A stretch of DNA of 64,000 nucleotides from Mycobacterium arosiense ATCC BAA-1401 = DSM 45069 (GCF_002086125.1 NZ_MVHG01000010.1:37951-101950); one strand, 5' to 3'; numbered from the stretch's first letter, positions 43,758-56,652 are shown. Numbers and translations are program-made. Notes: generated by a model not told the origin, from the sequence alone.

Positions 43758-45752
43758 GTGTCCAAACTTTCAACCGCCACTCGTCGGTTGCTTATCGGTC
43801 GGCCGTTTCGCAGCGACCGGTTGAGTCACACCCTGTTGCCCAAGCGGATCGCCTTGCCGGTGTTCGCCTCCGACGCACTGTCCTCGGTGGCTTATGCCCC
43901 CGAGGAGGTCTTCCTGATGCTCTCGGTGGCGGGGCTCACGGCGTACGCGCTGACACCGTGGATCGGGCTTGCGGTGGCCGCGGTGATGCTGGTGGTGGTG
44001 GCCAGCTACCGCCAGAACGTCCACGCCTACCCGTCCGGCGGCGGCGACTACGAGGTGGTCACCACGAATCTCGGCGACACCGCCGGCCTGGTGGTCGCCA
44101 GCGCGCTGATGGTGGATTACGTTCTCACCGTTGCGGTCTCGACGGCCTCGGCGATGGCGAACATCGGCTCGGCGATCCCGATCGTGGCCGAGCACAAGGT
44201 GTTCTTCTGTGTGGCCTCGATCCTGCTGGTGATGGCGCTGAACCTGCGGGGGGTGCGCGAGTCCGGGGTGGCCTTCGCGGTGCCGACGTACGCGTTCATC
44301 ATCGGCGTCCTGGTGATGATCGGCTGGGGGCTGTTCCGGATCTTCGTGTTGGGTAATCCGCTGCGGGCCGAGTCCGCCGGATTCCAGATGCACGCCGAGC
44401 ACGGCCAGGTCGTCGGTTTCGCCTTGGCGTTCTTGGTGGCGCGGTCGTTCTCCTCGGGGTGTGCGGCGCTGACCGGGGTCGAGGCGATCAGCAACGGGGT
44501 GCCGGCGTTTCAGAAACCCAAGTCGCGCAACGCGGCGACCACCCTGTTGATGCTCGGTGGCATCGCGGTGACGTTGTTGATGGGCATCATCGTGCTGGCC
44601 CAGAAGATCGGGGTTCAGCTCGTCGAGGACCCCGCGACGCAACTGGGTGGCGCGCCGAAGGGCTACTACCAGAAGACTCTGGTCACCCAGCTGGCGCAGA
44701 CGGTCTTCGGGAGCTTTCACATCGGGTTTCTGCTCATCGCCACGGTGACCGCGCTCATCCTGGTGCTGGCGGCCAACACCGCGTTCAACGGGTTCCCGGT
44801 GCTCGGCTCGATCCTGGCGCAGCACAGCTACCTGCCGCGCCAATTGCACACCCGCGGAGACCGATTGGCGTTCTCCAACGGCATCCTGTTCTTGTCCGGG
44901 GCGGCGCTGCTGGCGATCATCGCGTTCCGCGGTGAGGTCACCGCGTTGATCCAGCTCTACATCGTCGGGGTGTTCATTTCGTTCACGTTGAGTCAGATCG
45001 GCATGGTCCGGCACTGGAGCCGGTTGCTGCGCACCGAGACCGATCCGCGGGCCCGGCGCAAGATGATGCGCTCGCGGGTGGTCAACACGGTCGGGCTGCT
45101 GTCCACCTGCGCGGTGCTGTTGGTGGTGCTGGTGACCAAGTTCGCCGCCGGCGCGTGGATCGCCCTGTTCGCGATGAGCCTGCTGTTCGGCATCATGAAA
45201 ATGATTCACCGGCACTACAACACCGTGAACCGCGAATTGGCCGAGCAGGCCGCCGCCCAGGACGACGTGGTGTTGCCTAGCCGCAATCACGCCGTGGTCC
45301 TGGTGTCCAAGTTGCACCTCCCGACTTTGCGTGCTCTGGCCTACGCCAGGGCCACCCGACCCGACGTTCTCGAGGCGGTGACGGTCAACGTCGACGATGC
45401 CGAGACCCGCGAACTGGTGCACAAGTGGGAGGAAAGCGAGATCAGCGTCCCGCTCAAGGTCATCGCCTCGCCGTATCGCGAAGTCACCCGTCCCGTCTTG
45501 GACTACGTCAAGCGGGCCAGGGAGGAGTCACCGCGCACCGTGGTGACGGTGTTCATTCCGGAGTATGTGGTGGGCCACTGGTGGGAGCAGGTGTTGCACA
45601 ACCAGAGCGCCCTTCGGCTTAAAGGGCGGCTGCTGTTCATGCCCGGCGTCATGGTGACTTCGGTTCCGTGGCAACTGAGTTCGTCGGAACGGCGCAAGAC
45701 CTTGCAGCCGCACATGGCGCCGGGTGACGCTCGTCGGGGAATCTTCGATTGA
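43758..45752 (+). CDS. APC-superfamily amino acid permease-like protein, Rv2690c homologue
   Basis: The 664-residue protein has 12 predicted membrane helices in the first ~480 residues, with LPVFASDALSSVAYAPEE and YPSGGGDYEV typical of the KUP/APC-like family of actinobacteria. A soluble C-terminal domain of about 150 residues follows. The substrate may be an amino acid or potassium; the nearby TrkA-type genes make a link to K+ worth noting. The GTG at 43758 lies 8 nt after a TACTCT box. Confidence 0.88.
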   Translation: MSKLSTATRRLLIGRPFRSDRLSHTLLPKRIALPVFASDALSSVAYAPEEVFLMLSVAGLTAYALTPWIGLAVAAVMLVVVASYRQNVHAYPSGGGDYEVVTTNLGDTAGLVVASALMVDYVLTVAVSTASAMANIGSAIPIVAEHKVFFCVASILLVMALNLRGVRESGVAFAVPTYAFIIGVLVMIGWGLFRIFVLGNPLRAESAGFQMHAEHGQVVGFALAFLVARSFSSGCAALTGVEAISNGVPAFQKPKSRNAATTLLMLGGIAVTLLMGIIVLAQKIGVQLVEDPATQLGGAPKGYYQKTLVTQLAQTVFGSFHIGFLLIATVTALILVLAANTAFNGFPVLGSILAQHSYLPRQLHTRGDRLAFSNGILFLSGAALLAIIAFRGEVTALIQLYIVGVFISFTLSQIGMVRHWSRLLRTETDPRARRKMMRSRVVNTVGLLSTCAVLLVVLVTKFAAGAWIALFAMSLLFGIMKMIHRHYNTVNRELAEQAAAQDDVVLPSRNHAVVLVSKLHLPTLRALAYARATRPDVLEAVTVNVDDAETRELVHKWEESEISVPLKVIASPYREVTRPVLDYVKRAREESPRTVVTVFIPEYVVGHWWEQVLHNQSALRLKGRLLFMPGVMVTSVPWQLSSSERRKTLQPHMAPGDARRGIFD

Positions 45753-46972
45753 CCCGCGAATCAACCCGGTCGCCGCGCGCGTCGGCGCCCCCGGTGGGGG
45801 AGCTGACGTTGACCACCGGTGCCCCGGCCAACGGCGGCAGCTGCGTCGCGCATCACGAGGGCCGCGTGGTGTTCGTCCGGTACGCGCTGCCCGGTGAGCG
45901 GGTGCGTGTCCGGGTCACCGCGGATCGCGGATCCTATTGGCACGCAGAGGTTGTCGAGGTGATCGAGCCGGCTGCCGGGCGCACCGCGTCGCTGTGTCCG
46001 ATCGCCGGGGTGGGCGGCGCCGGCTGCTGCGACCTGGCGTTCGCCGCCCCCGAGGTGGCCCGCGCGCTCAAGGCCGAAGTGGTGGCCAATCAGCTCGAGC
46101 GCCTGGGCGGGCATCGCTGGAGCGGTGAGGCCGAGCCGCTGGCGGATTCCGCGCCGACGGGGTGGCGCACCCGCGTCCGGCTCGACGTGGGCCCCGATCG
46201 CCGGCCGGGCTTTCACCGTTATCACAGCGAGGACCTGGTGACCGACTTGCGCTGTGCGCAGCTGCCCGCCGGCATGCTCGACGGGATCGCCGAGGGCGAG
46301 TGGCCCCCGTCCGCCCAGCTGCACGTGGCCGTCGATGACGACGGCGCCCGCCACGTCGTGCGCACGCTGCGGCAGGGCAGGCACACGGCGACCAAGGTGA
46401 TCGAGGGACACTACGAGGGGGTGCAGCGGGTGGCGGGGCGCACCTGGCAGGTGCCGGTGACCGCCTTCTGGCAGGCACACCGCGACGCCGCCGGGGTATA
46501 CAGCGGTCTGATCGCCGACTGGGCACAGGTGGGCGCCGGGATGCGCGCGTGGGATTTGTACGGCGGCGCAGGCGTTTTCGCGGCCGTGCTCGGCGACGCC
46601 GTGGGTCCTTCCGGGCGGGTGCTCAGCGTCGACACCTCACGCGGGTCGACCCGGGCCGCGCGGGCGGCCCTGGCCGACCTGACCCAGGTGCAGATCGTCA
46701 CCGACTCGGTGCGGCGCGCGCTGGCCGCCGAACGAGGACGCGCCGACGTGGCGGTGCTGGATCCGCCGCGGGCGGGCGCCGGGCGCGAGGTCATCGATCT
46801 GCTGGCCGCGGCCGGTGTCCCTCGCGTCGTGCACATCGGTTGCGAGGCAGCATCTTTCGCGCGCGACATCGGAATCTACCTGGGGCACGGTTACACCGTC
46901 GAGAAGATCAAGGTGTTCGACGCGTTCCCGCTGACCCACCACATCGAATGCGTGGCGCTGCTGACGCGTTAG
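45749..46972 (+). CDS. TRAM-domain RNA (uracil-5-)-methyltransferase, Rv2689c homologue
   Basis: The 407-residue protein has an N-terminal TRAM domain (residues about 10-70) and cysteines SLCP...GCCDLAF that could hold a 4Fe-4S cluster. A class I methyltransferase domain follows: WDLYGGAGVFAAVL for SAM, AVLDPPRAGAG, and the nucleophile-bearing HIGCEAASFARD. It resembles RumA/TrmA enzymes making m5U in rRNA or tRNA. It starts with TTG overlapping the previous stop (TTGA). Confidence 0.9.
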   Translation: MTRESTRSPRASAPPVGELTLTTGAPANGGSCVAHHEGRVVFVRYALPGERVRVRVTADRGSYWHAEVVEVIEPAAGRTASLCPIAGVGGAGCCDLAFAAPEVARALKAEVVANQLERLGGHRWSGEAEPLADSAPTGWRTRVRLDVGPDRRPGFHRYHSEDLVTDLRCAQLPAGMLDGIAEGEWPPSAQLHVAVDDDGARHVVRTLRQGRHTATKVIEGHYEGVQRVAGRTWQVPVTAFWQAHRDAAGVYSGLIADWAQVGAGMRAWDLYGGAGVFAAVLGDAVGPSGRVLSVDTSRGSTRAARAALADLTQVQIVTDSVRRALAAERGRADVAVLDPPRAGAGREVIDLLAAAGVPRVVHIGCEAASFARDIGIYLGHGYTVEKIKVFDAFPLTHHIECVALLTR

Positions 46973-47085
46973 CGGCTAGACTCCGTCGCGGTGTGCCGGG
47001 AAGTCTGGTCGGCGATGTCGTTGTCGACCGATCGAAAGGCTCAGGTGCTCACCACCAAAGGACGGGCCACCCGATTGGTGCCGTC

Positions 47086-48558
47086 GTGACCGAGACTCTG
47101 CGTTACGCGCTGATCGTGTCGTTCGCCAGTGGCGTCGGCTTGGTTGCGGTGTTGGCGAACCGGCTGACCGAGCGGGTCAAGATCCCCGTGCCCCTGCTCG
47201 TGCTGATCGGCACCGCCGTCGTGGCGCACTCCGTGTCCGTCGTGCAGCCCCCCTCCGAGCAGACCGTGGAGCGGGTGATCACCGTCGCGCTGGTGCTGGT
47301 GCTGTTCGACGGCGGCATGCATATCGGGCCGTCGCGGTTCCGCGCCGCGGCCGTCCCGATCCTGTCGGTGGGCGTGGTGGGCACCGCGCTGACCGCCGCG
47401 GGGGCGGCGCTGGTGGTGCACTACGTTTGCGGGATCGACTGGTTTCCGGCGGCGCTCGTCGCCACGGCCGTCGCTCCCACCGATCCGGCAGTGGTCTTCT
47501 CCGTGCTGGGCAAACGCGAGATCAGGGGCCGCAGCAGCACCATCCTGGAGGGCGAGTCCGGCGCCAACGATCCGGTGGGCATCTCCTTGATGTCCAGCCT
47601 GGTCGCCGCCGGTGGCCTCAGCGCGGCCGGATTCGCCGGCGTGGGAACCCGATTCGTTCTGCAGATGGTGATCGGCCTGGCCGTCGGTGTGATCGGCGGT
47701 CGAGCCCTCCTCGTGTTCATGCGCAGGGTGGCGTTGCCGAGCGAAGGCCTGTACCCGCTGCGAACGCTGGCGTGCTGCCTGATGTTGTACGGCATTGCGA
47801 CGCTGGCGCACGGGTCAGGATTTCTGGCCGTGTTCGTGGCCGGCATCGTGATCGGCGACGCCCGCGCGCCCTACAAGCCGGAGATCAAGCGATTCCACGC
47901 CGCGCTGGCCGGTCTGGCGGAAATCGTCGCCTTCGCCGTCCTGGGTTTGACCGTCGATCTCACCGTGCTCGGCCAATCCCACGTGTGGATCCCCGGGCTC
48001 GTCCTCGCTGTGGCTCTGACGGTGCTGATTCGGCCGCTGGGGGTGGGCGCGTGCCTGATTCCCGTAGCTCTGCGGCGAAACGAACGCATCTTCGTGCTGT
48101 TCGCCGGGCTCAAGGGCGCGGTGCCGATCCTGCTGGGCGAGTTCCTGCGGGCCGCCCACATCGCCGACGCCGAACGTCTGTACGGCATCGTGGTCATCGT
48201 GGTCGTCTTCTCGGTGCTCGTGCAGGGCAGCTCGGTGCCCGGCGTCGCCAGGCTGTTGCAGCTGCCCATGCGAACGGTGCAGACCCAGCCGTGGGAGATA
48301 GGCGTGCGACTCGCCGACGAACCGGAGGGGGTGCACCGCTTCAGCGTCGCCGCCGGATCCCCGGCCGAGAAGTCCACGGTCGAGGGTCTCAGTGACCGGG
48401 TCGGCGACATCTGGGTGAGCATCGTGGTCCGCACCACCGGTCTGGTGCCGGTGCGGGGCGACACCGAACTCGAGGCCGGCGACGAGGTCGTCATCCTGGC
48501 GGATCCCGAGCTTCACGACGCCTTGGCCGAACTGTTCGGCCCGGCGTCGGCGCGGTGA
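47086..48558 (+). CDS. CPA1-type cation:proton antiporter with RCK-C domain
   Basis: The 490-residue protein has 12-13 membrane helices and the NhaP/CPA1 hallmark ATAVAPTDPAVVFSVLGKREI and GESGANDPVGI (transport ND motif). About 90 cytoplasmic residues at the end form a TrkA-C-like domain (LPVRG-type start and EAGDEVVILADPEL), as in potassium/proton antiporters. The GTG at 47086 is used. M. tuberculosis carries ABC transporter genes (Rv2686c-Rv2688c) here instead. It lies just upstream of dxs. Confidence 0.87.
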   Translation: MTETLRYALIVSFASGVGLVAVLANRLTERVKIPVPLLVLIGTAVVAHSVSVVQPPSEQTVERVITVALVLVLFDGGMHIGPSRFRAAAVPILSVGVVGTALTAAGAALVVHYVCGIDWFPAALVATAVAPTDPAVVFSVLGKREIRGRSSTILEGESGANDPVGISLMSSLVAAGGLSAAGFAGVGTRFVLQMVIGLAVGVIGGRALLVFMRRVALPSEGLYPLRTLACCLMLYGIATLAHGSGFLAVFVAGIVIGDARAPYKPEIKRFHAALAGLAEIVAFAVLGLTVDLTVLGQSHVWIPGLVLAVALTVLIRPLGVGACLIPVALRRNERIFVLFAGLKGAVPILLGEFLRAAHIADAERLYGIVVIVVVFSVLVQGSSVPGVARLLQLPMRTVQTQPWEIGVRLADEPEGVHRFSVAAGSPAEKSTVEGLSDRVGDIWVSIVVRTTGLVPVRGDTELEAGDEVVILADPELHDALAELFGPASAR

Positions 48559-48603
48559 GCGTCGCGACCGTGCCATCCGGCGGCCGCTGCGTAGACTGAC
48601 TGG

Positions 48604-50529
48604 ATGCTGGAACAGATCCGCGGGCCCGCTGATCTGCAGCACCTTTCTGCGCATCAGCTTCGCGATCTGGCCGCCGAGATTCGCGAGTTCCTGATTCACA
48701 AGGTTGCTGCCACCGGGGGACACCTGGGGCCCAATCTGGGTGTGGTCGAGCTGACCCTCGCCCTGCACCGGGTGTTCGACTCACCTCACGATCCGATCAT
48801 CTTCGACACCGGCCATCAGGCCTACGTCCACAAGATGCTGACGGGGCGGGCCCGCGAGTTCGAGAGCCTGCGCAAGAAGGGCGGCCTGTCCGGGTATCCG
48901 TCGCGCGCCGAGAGCGAACACGACTGGGTGGAGTCCAGCCACGCCAGCGCGTCGTTGTCCTACGCCGACGGCCTGGCCAAGGCCTTCGAGCTGAGCGGGC
49001 ACCGCAACCGGCACGTGGTGGCGGTGGTCGGCGACGGCGCGCTCACCGGCGGCATGTGCTGGGAGGCGCTGAACAACATCGCCGCCTCCGACCGCCCGGT
49101 CATCATCGTGGTCAACGACAACGGCCGCAGCTATGCCCCGACGATCGGCGGTGTCGCCGACCATCTCGCCTCGCTGCGGCTGCAGCCGGCCTACGAGCAG
49201 GCCCTGGCGAAGGGCCGCGACGCGCTGCGCGCGCTGCCGCTGGTCGGCAAGCTCGCCTACCGGGTCATGCACAGCGTCAAGGCCGGCATCAAGGACTCGC
49301 TCTCACCACAGCTGCTGTTCACCGATCTGGGGCTGAAGTACGTCGGCCCGGTCGACGGCCACGACGAACGCGCGGTGGAGGCCGCGCTGCGGCACGCCCG
49401 CGGCTTCGGCCGGCCGGTGATCGTGCACGTGGTGACCCGCAAGGGCATGGGCTTCGCGCCGGCCGAGGACGACGAAGCCGAGCAGATGCATTCCTGCGGC
49501 GTCATCGACCCGGTCACCGGCCAGGCGACCAAGATCGCCGGGCCGGGCTGGACGGCGACGTTTTCCGATGCGCTCATCGGTTACGCCCGCAAGCGCCGCG
49601 ACATCGTGGCCATCACCGCGGCCATGCCCGGCCCGACCGGGCTGACCCCGTTCGGGCAGCAGTTCCCCGACCGCCTGTTCGACGTCGGCATCGCCGAGCA
49701 GCACGCGATCACCTCCGCGGCGGGGCTGGCCATGGGCGGCATGCACCCGGTGGTGGCTATCTACTCGACGTTCCTCAACCGGGCGTTCGACCAGATCATG
49801 ATGGACGTGGCCCTGCATAAGCTGCCCGTCACCATGGTGCTCGACCGGGCCGGCATCACCGGTTCGGACGGCGCCAGCCACAACGGCATGTGGGACCTGT
49901 CGATGCTGGGCATCGTGCCCGGCATGCGGGTGGCCGCACCCCGGGACGCCACCCGGTTGCGCGAGGAGCTCGGTGAGGCGCTCGACGTCGACGACGGCCC
50001 CACGGCGCTGCGTTTCCCCAAAGGCGATGTGGGCGAGGACATCCCGGCCATCGAGCGCCGCGGATCCGGCATCTCGGGCGTCGACGTGCTCGCGGTCCCG
50101 GCCGGCGGCTGCAACCACGACGTGCTGCTGATCGGCGTCGGCGCCTTCGCGCCGATGGCGCTGGCGGTGGCCAGGCGACTGCAGGACCAGGGGATCGGCG
50201 TCACGGTCATCGACCCGCGCTGGGTGCTGCCGGTCTCGCCGAGCGTTTTAGAGCTGGCCGAGCAGCACAAACTCGTCGTCACGTGCGAGGACAACGGGGT
50301 CAACGGCGGGGTCGGGTCGGCGGTCTCGGCCGCCCTGCGCCGCGCCGAGATCGACGTCCCCTGCCGCGACCTCGGGCTGCCGCAGCAGTTCTACGAGCAG
50401 GCCGCCCGCGGTGAGCTGCTCTCGGACCTGGCCCTCACCGACCAGGATGTGGCCCGCCGCATCACCGGCTGGGTCGCCGCGCTGGGCAGCGGCGTCGCCG
50501 AAGCGGAGATCCGCGAGCACCTCGACTAA
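48604..50529 (+). CDS. dxs: 1-deoxy-D-xylulose-5-phosphate synthase Dxs
   Basis: Dxs condenses pyruvate and glyceraldehyde 3-phosphate to start the MEP isoprenoid pathway, using thiamine diphosphate. The 641-residue protein shows [15 protein letters not shown], the TPP motif [17 protein letters not shown]...NDNGRSYAP, the central [18 protein letters not shown] and a transketolase C-terminal domain. A TAGACT box lies 6 nt before the ATG, which suggests a leaderless mRNA. Confidence 0.97.
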   Translation: MLEQIRGPADLQHLSAHQLRDLAAEIREFLIHKVAATGGHLGPNLGVVELTLALHRVFDSPHDPIIFDTGHQAYVHKMLTGRAREFESLRKKGGLSGYPSRAESEHDWVESSHASASLSYADGLAKAFELSGHRNRHVVAVVGDGALTGGMCWEALNNIAASDRPVIIVVNDNGRSYAPTIGGVADHLASLRLQPAYEQALAKGRDALRALPLVGKLAYRVMHSVKAGIKDSLSPQLLFTDLGLKYVGPVDGHDERAVEAALRHARGFGRPVIVHVVTRKGMGFAPAEDDEAEQMHSCGVIDPVTGQATKIAGPGWTATFSDALIGYARKRRDIVAITAAMPGPTGLTPFGQQFPDRLFDVGIAEQHAITSAAGLAMGGMHPVVAIYSTFLNRAFDQIMMDVALHKLPVTMVLDRAGITGSDGASHNGMWDLSMLGIVPGMRVAAPRDATRLREELGEALDVDDGPTALRFPKGDVGEDIPAIERRGSGISGVDVLAVPAGGCNHDVLLIGVGAFAPMALAVARRLQDQGIGVTVIDPRWVLPVSPSVLELAEQHKLVVTCEDNGVNGGVGSAVSAALRRAEIDVPCRDLGLPQQFYEQAARGELLSDLALTDQDVARRITGWVAALGSGVAEAEIREHLD

Positions 50530-50596
50530 GTCGCGAGCGCGACGGAGCCGGGGAGAGCCGGCTGGCCCCAATTCGAAATCGACGCTACCGCGACCC

Positions 50597-51925
50597 TTAC
50601 TCGAACTTTTCCGCGCTGGCGTCGATTTCGACGTCACCATCCTGGGCGGGCGCGGCCTGCAGCGCCCGGGCCAGCACCGGGTCCACCAGTTCCCGCTGCC
50701 ACGGGCGGGCCTGGCCGGCGCGCAGAAAGTTCTCGACGGCGTCGAGCGGATCGGGCGCGGGCGTCCAATCCCAGCACAGCCGTCGCACCAGTTCCGGTGA
50801 CACCAGGTTCTCGGTGGGGACGCGGACCCGCTCGGAAACCTCGGCCAGCGCCGAGCGCGCGGCCTCCAATCGGGCGGCGGCCTCCGGCTTGCGCCTGCTC
50901 CATCGCGCCGGCGGTGGCGGGCCGTTCGCCGGTTCGCTGTCGGCGGGTGGGTTCTTGGTGCGAGCCTCATCCAGCGCGGCCAGCCACGTCGCGGCGCTGC
51001 GCCGCTGATTGCGCCCCCCGAACACGGGCAGGGCGACCAATTCCTCGACGGTCGTCGGGTTGGCCAGGGCGGCGTCGATGATGGCCGAGTCGGGCAGGAT
51101 GCGGCGCGGCGCGATGTCGCGGCGCTGCGCGATCCGGTCGCGGGTCAACCACAGTTCGCGCACCGCGGCCAGGCCGCGCTGATCGCGCACCCGGTGGATG
51201 CCCGACGTCCGCCGCCACCGGTCCCGGCGCGCGGCGGCCCCCGGATCTTTCGCACCCGCGTCGCGCAGGTAATCGAATTCCTGTGCGGCCCAATCACTTT
51301 TGCCCTGGTCGGCCAGCACGTCGGCGATCGCCGCGCGCAGTTCGATGAGCAGCTCCACGTCCAGCGCCGCGTAGTTGAGCCACTCGGCGGGCAGCGGCCG
51401 CTTGGACCAGTCGGCCGCGCCGTGGCCCTTGGCCAGCCCGAAGCCCAGCAGCCGCTCGACCATGGTGGCCAGGTTCACCCGTTCGAACCCGGCCAGTCGT
51501 CCGGCGAGTTCGGTGTCGTACAGCGCCGGTGGCCGCAGGCCCACCTCCGCCAGGCAGGGCAGGTCCTGGTCGGCCGCGTGCAGGATCCATTCGTCGGTGC
51601 CCAGCACCTCGGCCACCGGCCGCAGGGCCTGCAGCGGGTCGGCGCCGTGGCTCACCGGATCGATGAGAACGGTGCCGGAGCCGGCCCGCCGGACCTGAAT
51701 CAGGTAGGCCCGGTTGGAGTAGCGGAAACCCGACGCCCGCTCGGCGTCCACCGCGAAGGGCCCGTGGCCACGGTCCAGTCGCTGCGCGGCGGCCTCGATG
51801 TCGCGGACGCTCACCGAGATCGGCGGGACGCCCTCGGTAGGGTGCGGCAGCGGGGTGGGCGCGGGGTCGGTGCCTGCGTCGCCGGGCGCGCTGCCGCCCG
51901 GCGAGTCGGCCGCCGGTTCGCCCAT
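50597..51925 (-). CDS. RNase D-like 3'-5' exonuclease with HRDC domain, Rv2681 homologue
   Basis: The 442-residue protein has the DEDD exonuclease motifs: FAVDAERASGF (Asp-x-Glu), HAADQDLPCL, LYDTELAGRLAG and LNYAALDVELL. A helical HRDC domain around residues 205-280 and a helical C-terminus follow. It should trim the 3' ends of structured RNAs. It is convergent with dxs. The next gene upstream, encoding the DUF3000 protein, ends 1 nt before its start. Confidence 0.9.
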   Translation of the reverse strand: MGEPAADSPGGSAPGDAGTDPAPTPLPHPTEGVPPISVSVRDIEAAAQRLDRGHGPFAVDAERASGFRYSNRAYLIQVRRAGSGTVLIDPVSHGADPLQALRPVAEVLGTDEWILHAADQDLPCLAEVGLRPPALYDTELAGRLAGFERVNLATMVERLLGFGLAKGHGAADWSKRPLPAEWLNYAALDVELLIELRAAIADVLADQGKSDWAAQEFDYLRDAGAKDPGAAARRDRWRRTSGIHRVRDQRGLAAVRELWLTRDRIAQRRDIAPRRILPDSAIIDAALANPTTVEELVALPVFGGRNQRRSAATWLAALDEARTKNPPADSEPANGPPPPARWSRRKPEAAARLEAARSALAEVSERVRVPTENLVSPELVRRLCWDWTPAPDPLDAVENFLRAGQARPWQRELVDPVLARALQAAPAQDGDVEIDASAEKFE

Positions 51926-51926
51926 G

Positions 51927-52508
51927 CTAGGCGCGTGACCGTGAGCTCAGGTCGGTGACTCCGGCGGGTGGTAGGCCCGCGGCATGCTCCAGCACCTCGC
52001 AGAACGCCTCGACATGGCCACCGACCGCGGGTGAGGTCGCGGTCCATGACGCGCGCAGCTCGAGCTGGTGCGCGCGCGGCGGCCCGGAGATGTCTCCGTA
52101 GCGCACCGATGTGGTGGCGGTGACGGTGCCGCCCAGGGCGACGACTTGTTCCATACGTGACTCCAGTGCCTCGACTAGCCAGCTCCACGCTACTTCGGGC
52201 AGCAGCGGGTCAACCGCCTCACTGGGGTCGAGGTCGGCCTGGATGTAGGCGACCATGCGGATGGTGCCGTCCCACGCGTCGGCCCCCTCGGGATCGTAGA
52301 GCAGGATCAACCGTCCGAAGGCGTCGCCGTCGGACCGTTCGGGAATGATGTCGTGATCGGGATGTTTGACCTCGGCGCCCAGAGCGTAGCTGTGGGGAGC
52401 CAAGCGTTGCGGTGGCCGGATGGGACCCAACTCGATCTCCGGCCGCACGACGACGGCGTTCATCGCCGCTACCGCCTCGCGGAAGGGGGCCGGTTCGGAT
52501 GAGGTCAC
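51927..52508 (-). CDS. DUF3000 protein, Rv2680 homologue
   Basis: The 193-residue protein matches DUF3000: FREAVAAMNAVVVRPEIELGPIR, GDAFGRLILLYDPEG and a C-terminal RASWTA...HVEAFCEVLEHAAGLPP. The GTG at 52508 has an AGGAG site 9 nt upstream, which supports this shorter start over longer in-frame options. It is immediately upstream of the RNase D gene, so the two are probably co-transcribed. The function is unknown. Confidence 0.85.
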   Translation of the reverse strand: MTSSEPAPFREAVAAMNAVVVRPEIELGPIRPPQRLAPHSYALGAEVKHPDHDIIPERSDGDAFGRLILLYDPEGADAWDGTIRMVAYIQADLDPSEAVDPLLPEVAWSWLVEALESRMEQVVALGGTVTATTSVRYGDISGPPRAHQLELRASWTATSPAVGGHVEAFCEVLEHAAGLPPAGVTDLSSRSRA

Positions 52509-52681
52509 TTGGCGCCGCTCCTGTCCATCCCGACCGTTCTGCGTCGTCACGGCACGGGTCACAGGGATCGACGGTAGACCCACAGTCCGACACGCCGCGA
52601 CAGGCGCGCCGGGTTTCAAACCCGCCGCGATCAAGCCGTTACCGGGCCTCCACCAAAGCTATATGTGCAGCTCAGAGGTGA

Positions 52682-54574
<1,893 letters not shown>

Positions 54575-54578
<4 letters not shown>

Positions 54579-55951
54579 GTGCCCCCTCGTATTGCGTTGT
54601 GGGGGGCGGTATTTCGGGCCTGACGGCGGCCTATCGGCTCCGCGCGGCCGCCGGTGAAGGCGCGGCGATCGCGCTGTTCGACCCGGGGGAAAGGCTCGGC
54701 GGGGTGCTGCGCACCGAGCCGGTCGGCGGACAGCCGATGGATTTGGGTGCCGAGGCATTCGTGCTGCGCCGCCCCGAAATGCCGGCGCTGCTCGCGGAGC
54801 TCAATTTGGCTGAGCGCCAGCGGGTTTCGACCGGCGCGCGCCCGCTGATCTACAGCGGCCGGCAGTTGTGTGCGCTGCCGACGGGCACCGTCGTCGGGAT
54901 CCCGTCGTCGGCGGCCTCGGTGGCGGGACTGGTCGACGAGGCCACGGTGGCCCGCATCGAGGCCGAACCCAGCCGCCCGCTCGCCTGGCGGGCGGGCGGC
55001 GACCCCGCGGTGGCCGACCTGGTGGGCGAGCGGTTCGGCGACCAGGTGGTGTCGCGGTCGGTGGATCCCCTGCTGAGCGGGGTGTATGCCGGCTCGGCGG
55101 CCACCATCGGGCTGCGCGCGGCGGCCCCGACGGTGGCGGTGGCCCTGGACCGCGGCGCCACCAGCCTCACCGACGCGATCCGTCAGGCGCTGCCGCCGGT
55201 CACCGGCGCGCCGGTGTTCGGCGCGCTCGAGGGCGGCTACCAGGTGCTGATCGACGAGCTCGTCGCGCGTGCTCGCCCGCGCCGGGTGCGCGCCGCGGTG
55301 TCGCGGCTCGAGCCCGCCGGCGCGGGCTGGACGGTGATCGACGACACCGGCGCTCGCTGGCCCGCCGACGCGGTGATCCTGGCCGTCCCGGCGGGGGAAT
55401 GTGCCCGGCTGCTGGCCGGGGCGGCCCCGCGCAGCGCCGCCGTCGTCGGGCGCATCACCAGCGCCTCGTCGGTGGTGATGGCGCTGGCCGTGCCTGCCGA
55501 TACCGCGTTCCCGCAGTGTTCGGGCGTGCTGGTGGCGACCGGTGAGTGGCTGCGAGCCAAGGCCATCACGCTGTCGTCACGCAAATGGGGCCTCCGCGGC
55601 GACGCGCAGCTGCTGCGGCTGTCGTTCGGGCGGTTCGGCGATCGCGTCGCGGCGGACACCCCCGACGACGAGCTGCTGAGCTGGGCGGTGGGCGACCTGG
55701 CCACCGTGTTCGGGCTCACCGTCGACCCCGTCGACGTCCGCATTCGGCGCTGGATCAATGCGATGCCGCAGTACGGTCCCGGCCATGCCGATCTGGTGGC
55801 CGAGGTGCGCGCGGGCCTGCCCCCGACGCTGGCGGTGGCCGGTAGTTATCTGGACGGCATCGGCGTGCCGGCCTGCGTCGGCGCGGCGGGGCGCGCGGTC
55901 GAACGTGTGATCAGCGCCATCGGAGACTTGGACGCGCAAGTGGCACGATAG
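54575..55951 (+). CDS. hemY: Coproporphyrinogen III oxidase / HemY-type flavoprotein
   Basis: This FAD enzyme oxidises coproporphyrinogen III to coproporphyrin III in actinobacteria. The 458-residue protein has the [13 protein letters not shown] dinucleotide-binding start, [20 protein letters not shown], and the C-terminal FAD contact [14 protein letters not shown]. It overlaps hemE by 4 nt and precedes chdC by 5 nt, so it is translationally linked. It is named hemG or hemY in older annotations. Confidence 0.94.
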
Positions 55952-55956
55952 GTTCC

Positions 55957-56652
55957 ATGCCAAAGCTCGACTACGACTCGCTCAATTCCCAGATCCGCTA
56001 CCTGATGTTCTCGGTGTTCTCCGTCGAGCCGGGTGAGCTGGGCGAACAGCGCGAAGACGTCGTCGATGAAGCGTCGACGTTTTTCAAGCAGCAGGAGGAG
56101 CGCGGCGTCGTGGTGCGCGGCCTCTACGACGTCGCGGGCCTGCGGGCCGACGCCGATTTCATGATCTGGACCCACGCCGAGCGCGTCGAGGCGCTGCAGG
56201 CCACCTACGCCGATTTCCGGCGCACGACGGCGCTGGGCCGGGTCAGCGCGCCGGTGTGGAGCAGCGTGGCGCTGCATCGTCCGGCCGAGTTCAACAAGAG
56301 CCACATCCCGGCGTTCCTCGCCGGCGAGGAACCCGGCGCCTACGTCTGCGTGTATCCCTTCGTGCGGTCCTATGAGTGGTACCTGCTGCCCGATGATGAA
56401 CGCCGTCGCATGCTCGCTGAGCACGGCATGGCCGCGCGCGAATACAAGGACGTGCGCGCCAACACGGTCCCGGCGTTCGCGCTCGGTGATTACGAGTGGA
56501 TCCTGGCCTTCGAGGCTCCCGAACTGCACCGCATCGTCGACCTGATGCGCGAGCTGCGTGCCACCGACGCCCGTCGGCACACCCGCGAGGAGACGCCGTT
56601 TTTCACCGGCCCCCGGGTGTCCGTCGAGCAGCTGGTGAATGCGCTGCCATGA
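55957..56652 (+). CDS. chdC: Coproheme decarboxylase ChdC (HemQ)
   Basis: ChdC removes two carboxylates from coproheme to give heme b, the last step of the Gram-positive type pathway. The 231-residue chlorite-dismutase-fold protein has [13 protein letters not shown], including the catalytic tyrosine, and [10 protein letters not shown], which carries the proximal histidine. It lies within the heme operon, and its stop overlaps the methyltransferase start. Confidence 0.95.
   Translation: MPKLDYDSLNSQIRYLMFSVFSVEPGELGEQREDVVDEASTFFKQQEERGVVVRGLYDVAGLRADADFMIWTHAERVEALQATYADFRRTTALGRVSAPVWSSVALHRPAEFNKSHIPAFLAGEEPGAYVCVYPFVRSYEWYLLPDDERRRMLAEHGMAAREYKDVRANTVPAFALGDYEWILAFEAPELHRIVDLMRELRATDARRHTREETPFFTGPRVSVEQLVNALP

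Noticed and set aside
43770..45422. 550-codon minus-strand frame opposite the permease
   Set aside because: His/Gln/Arg-rich shadow of a clear 12-helix membrane protein.
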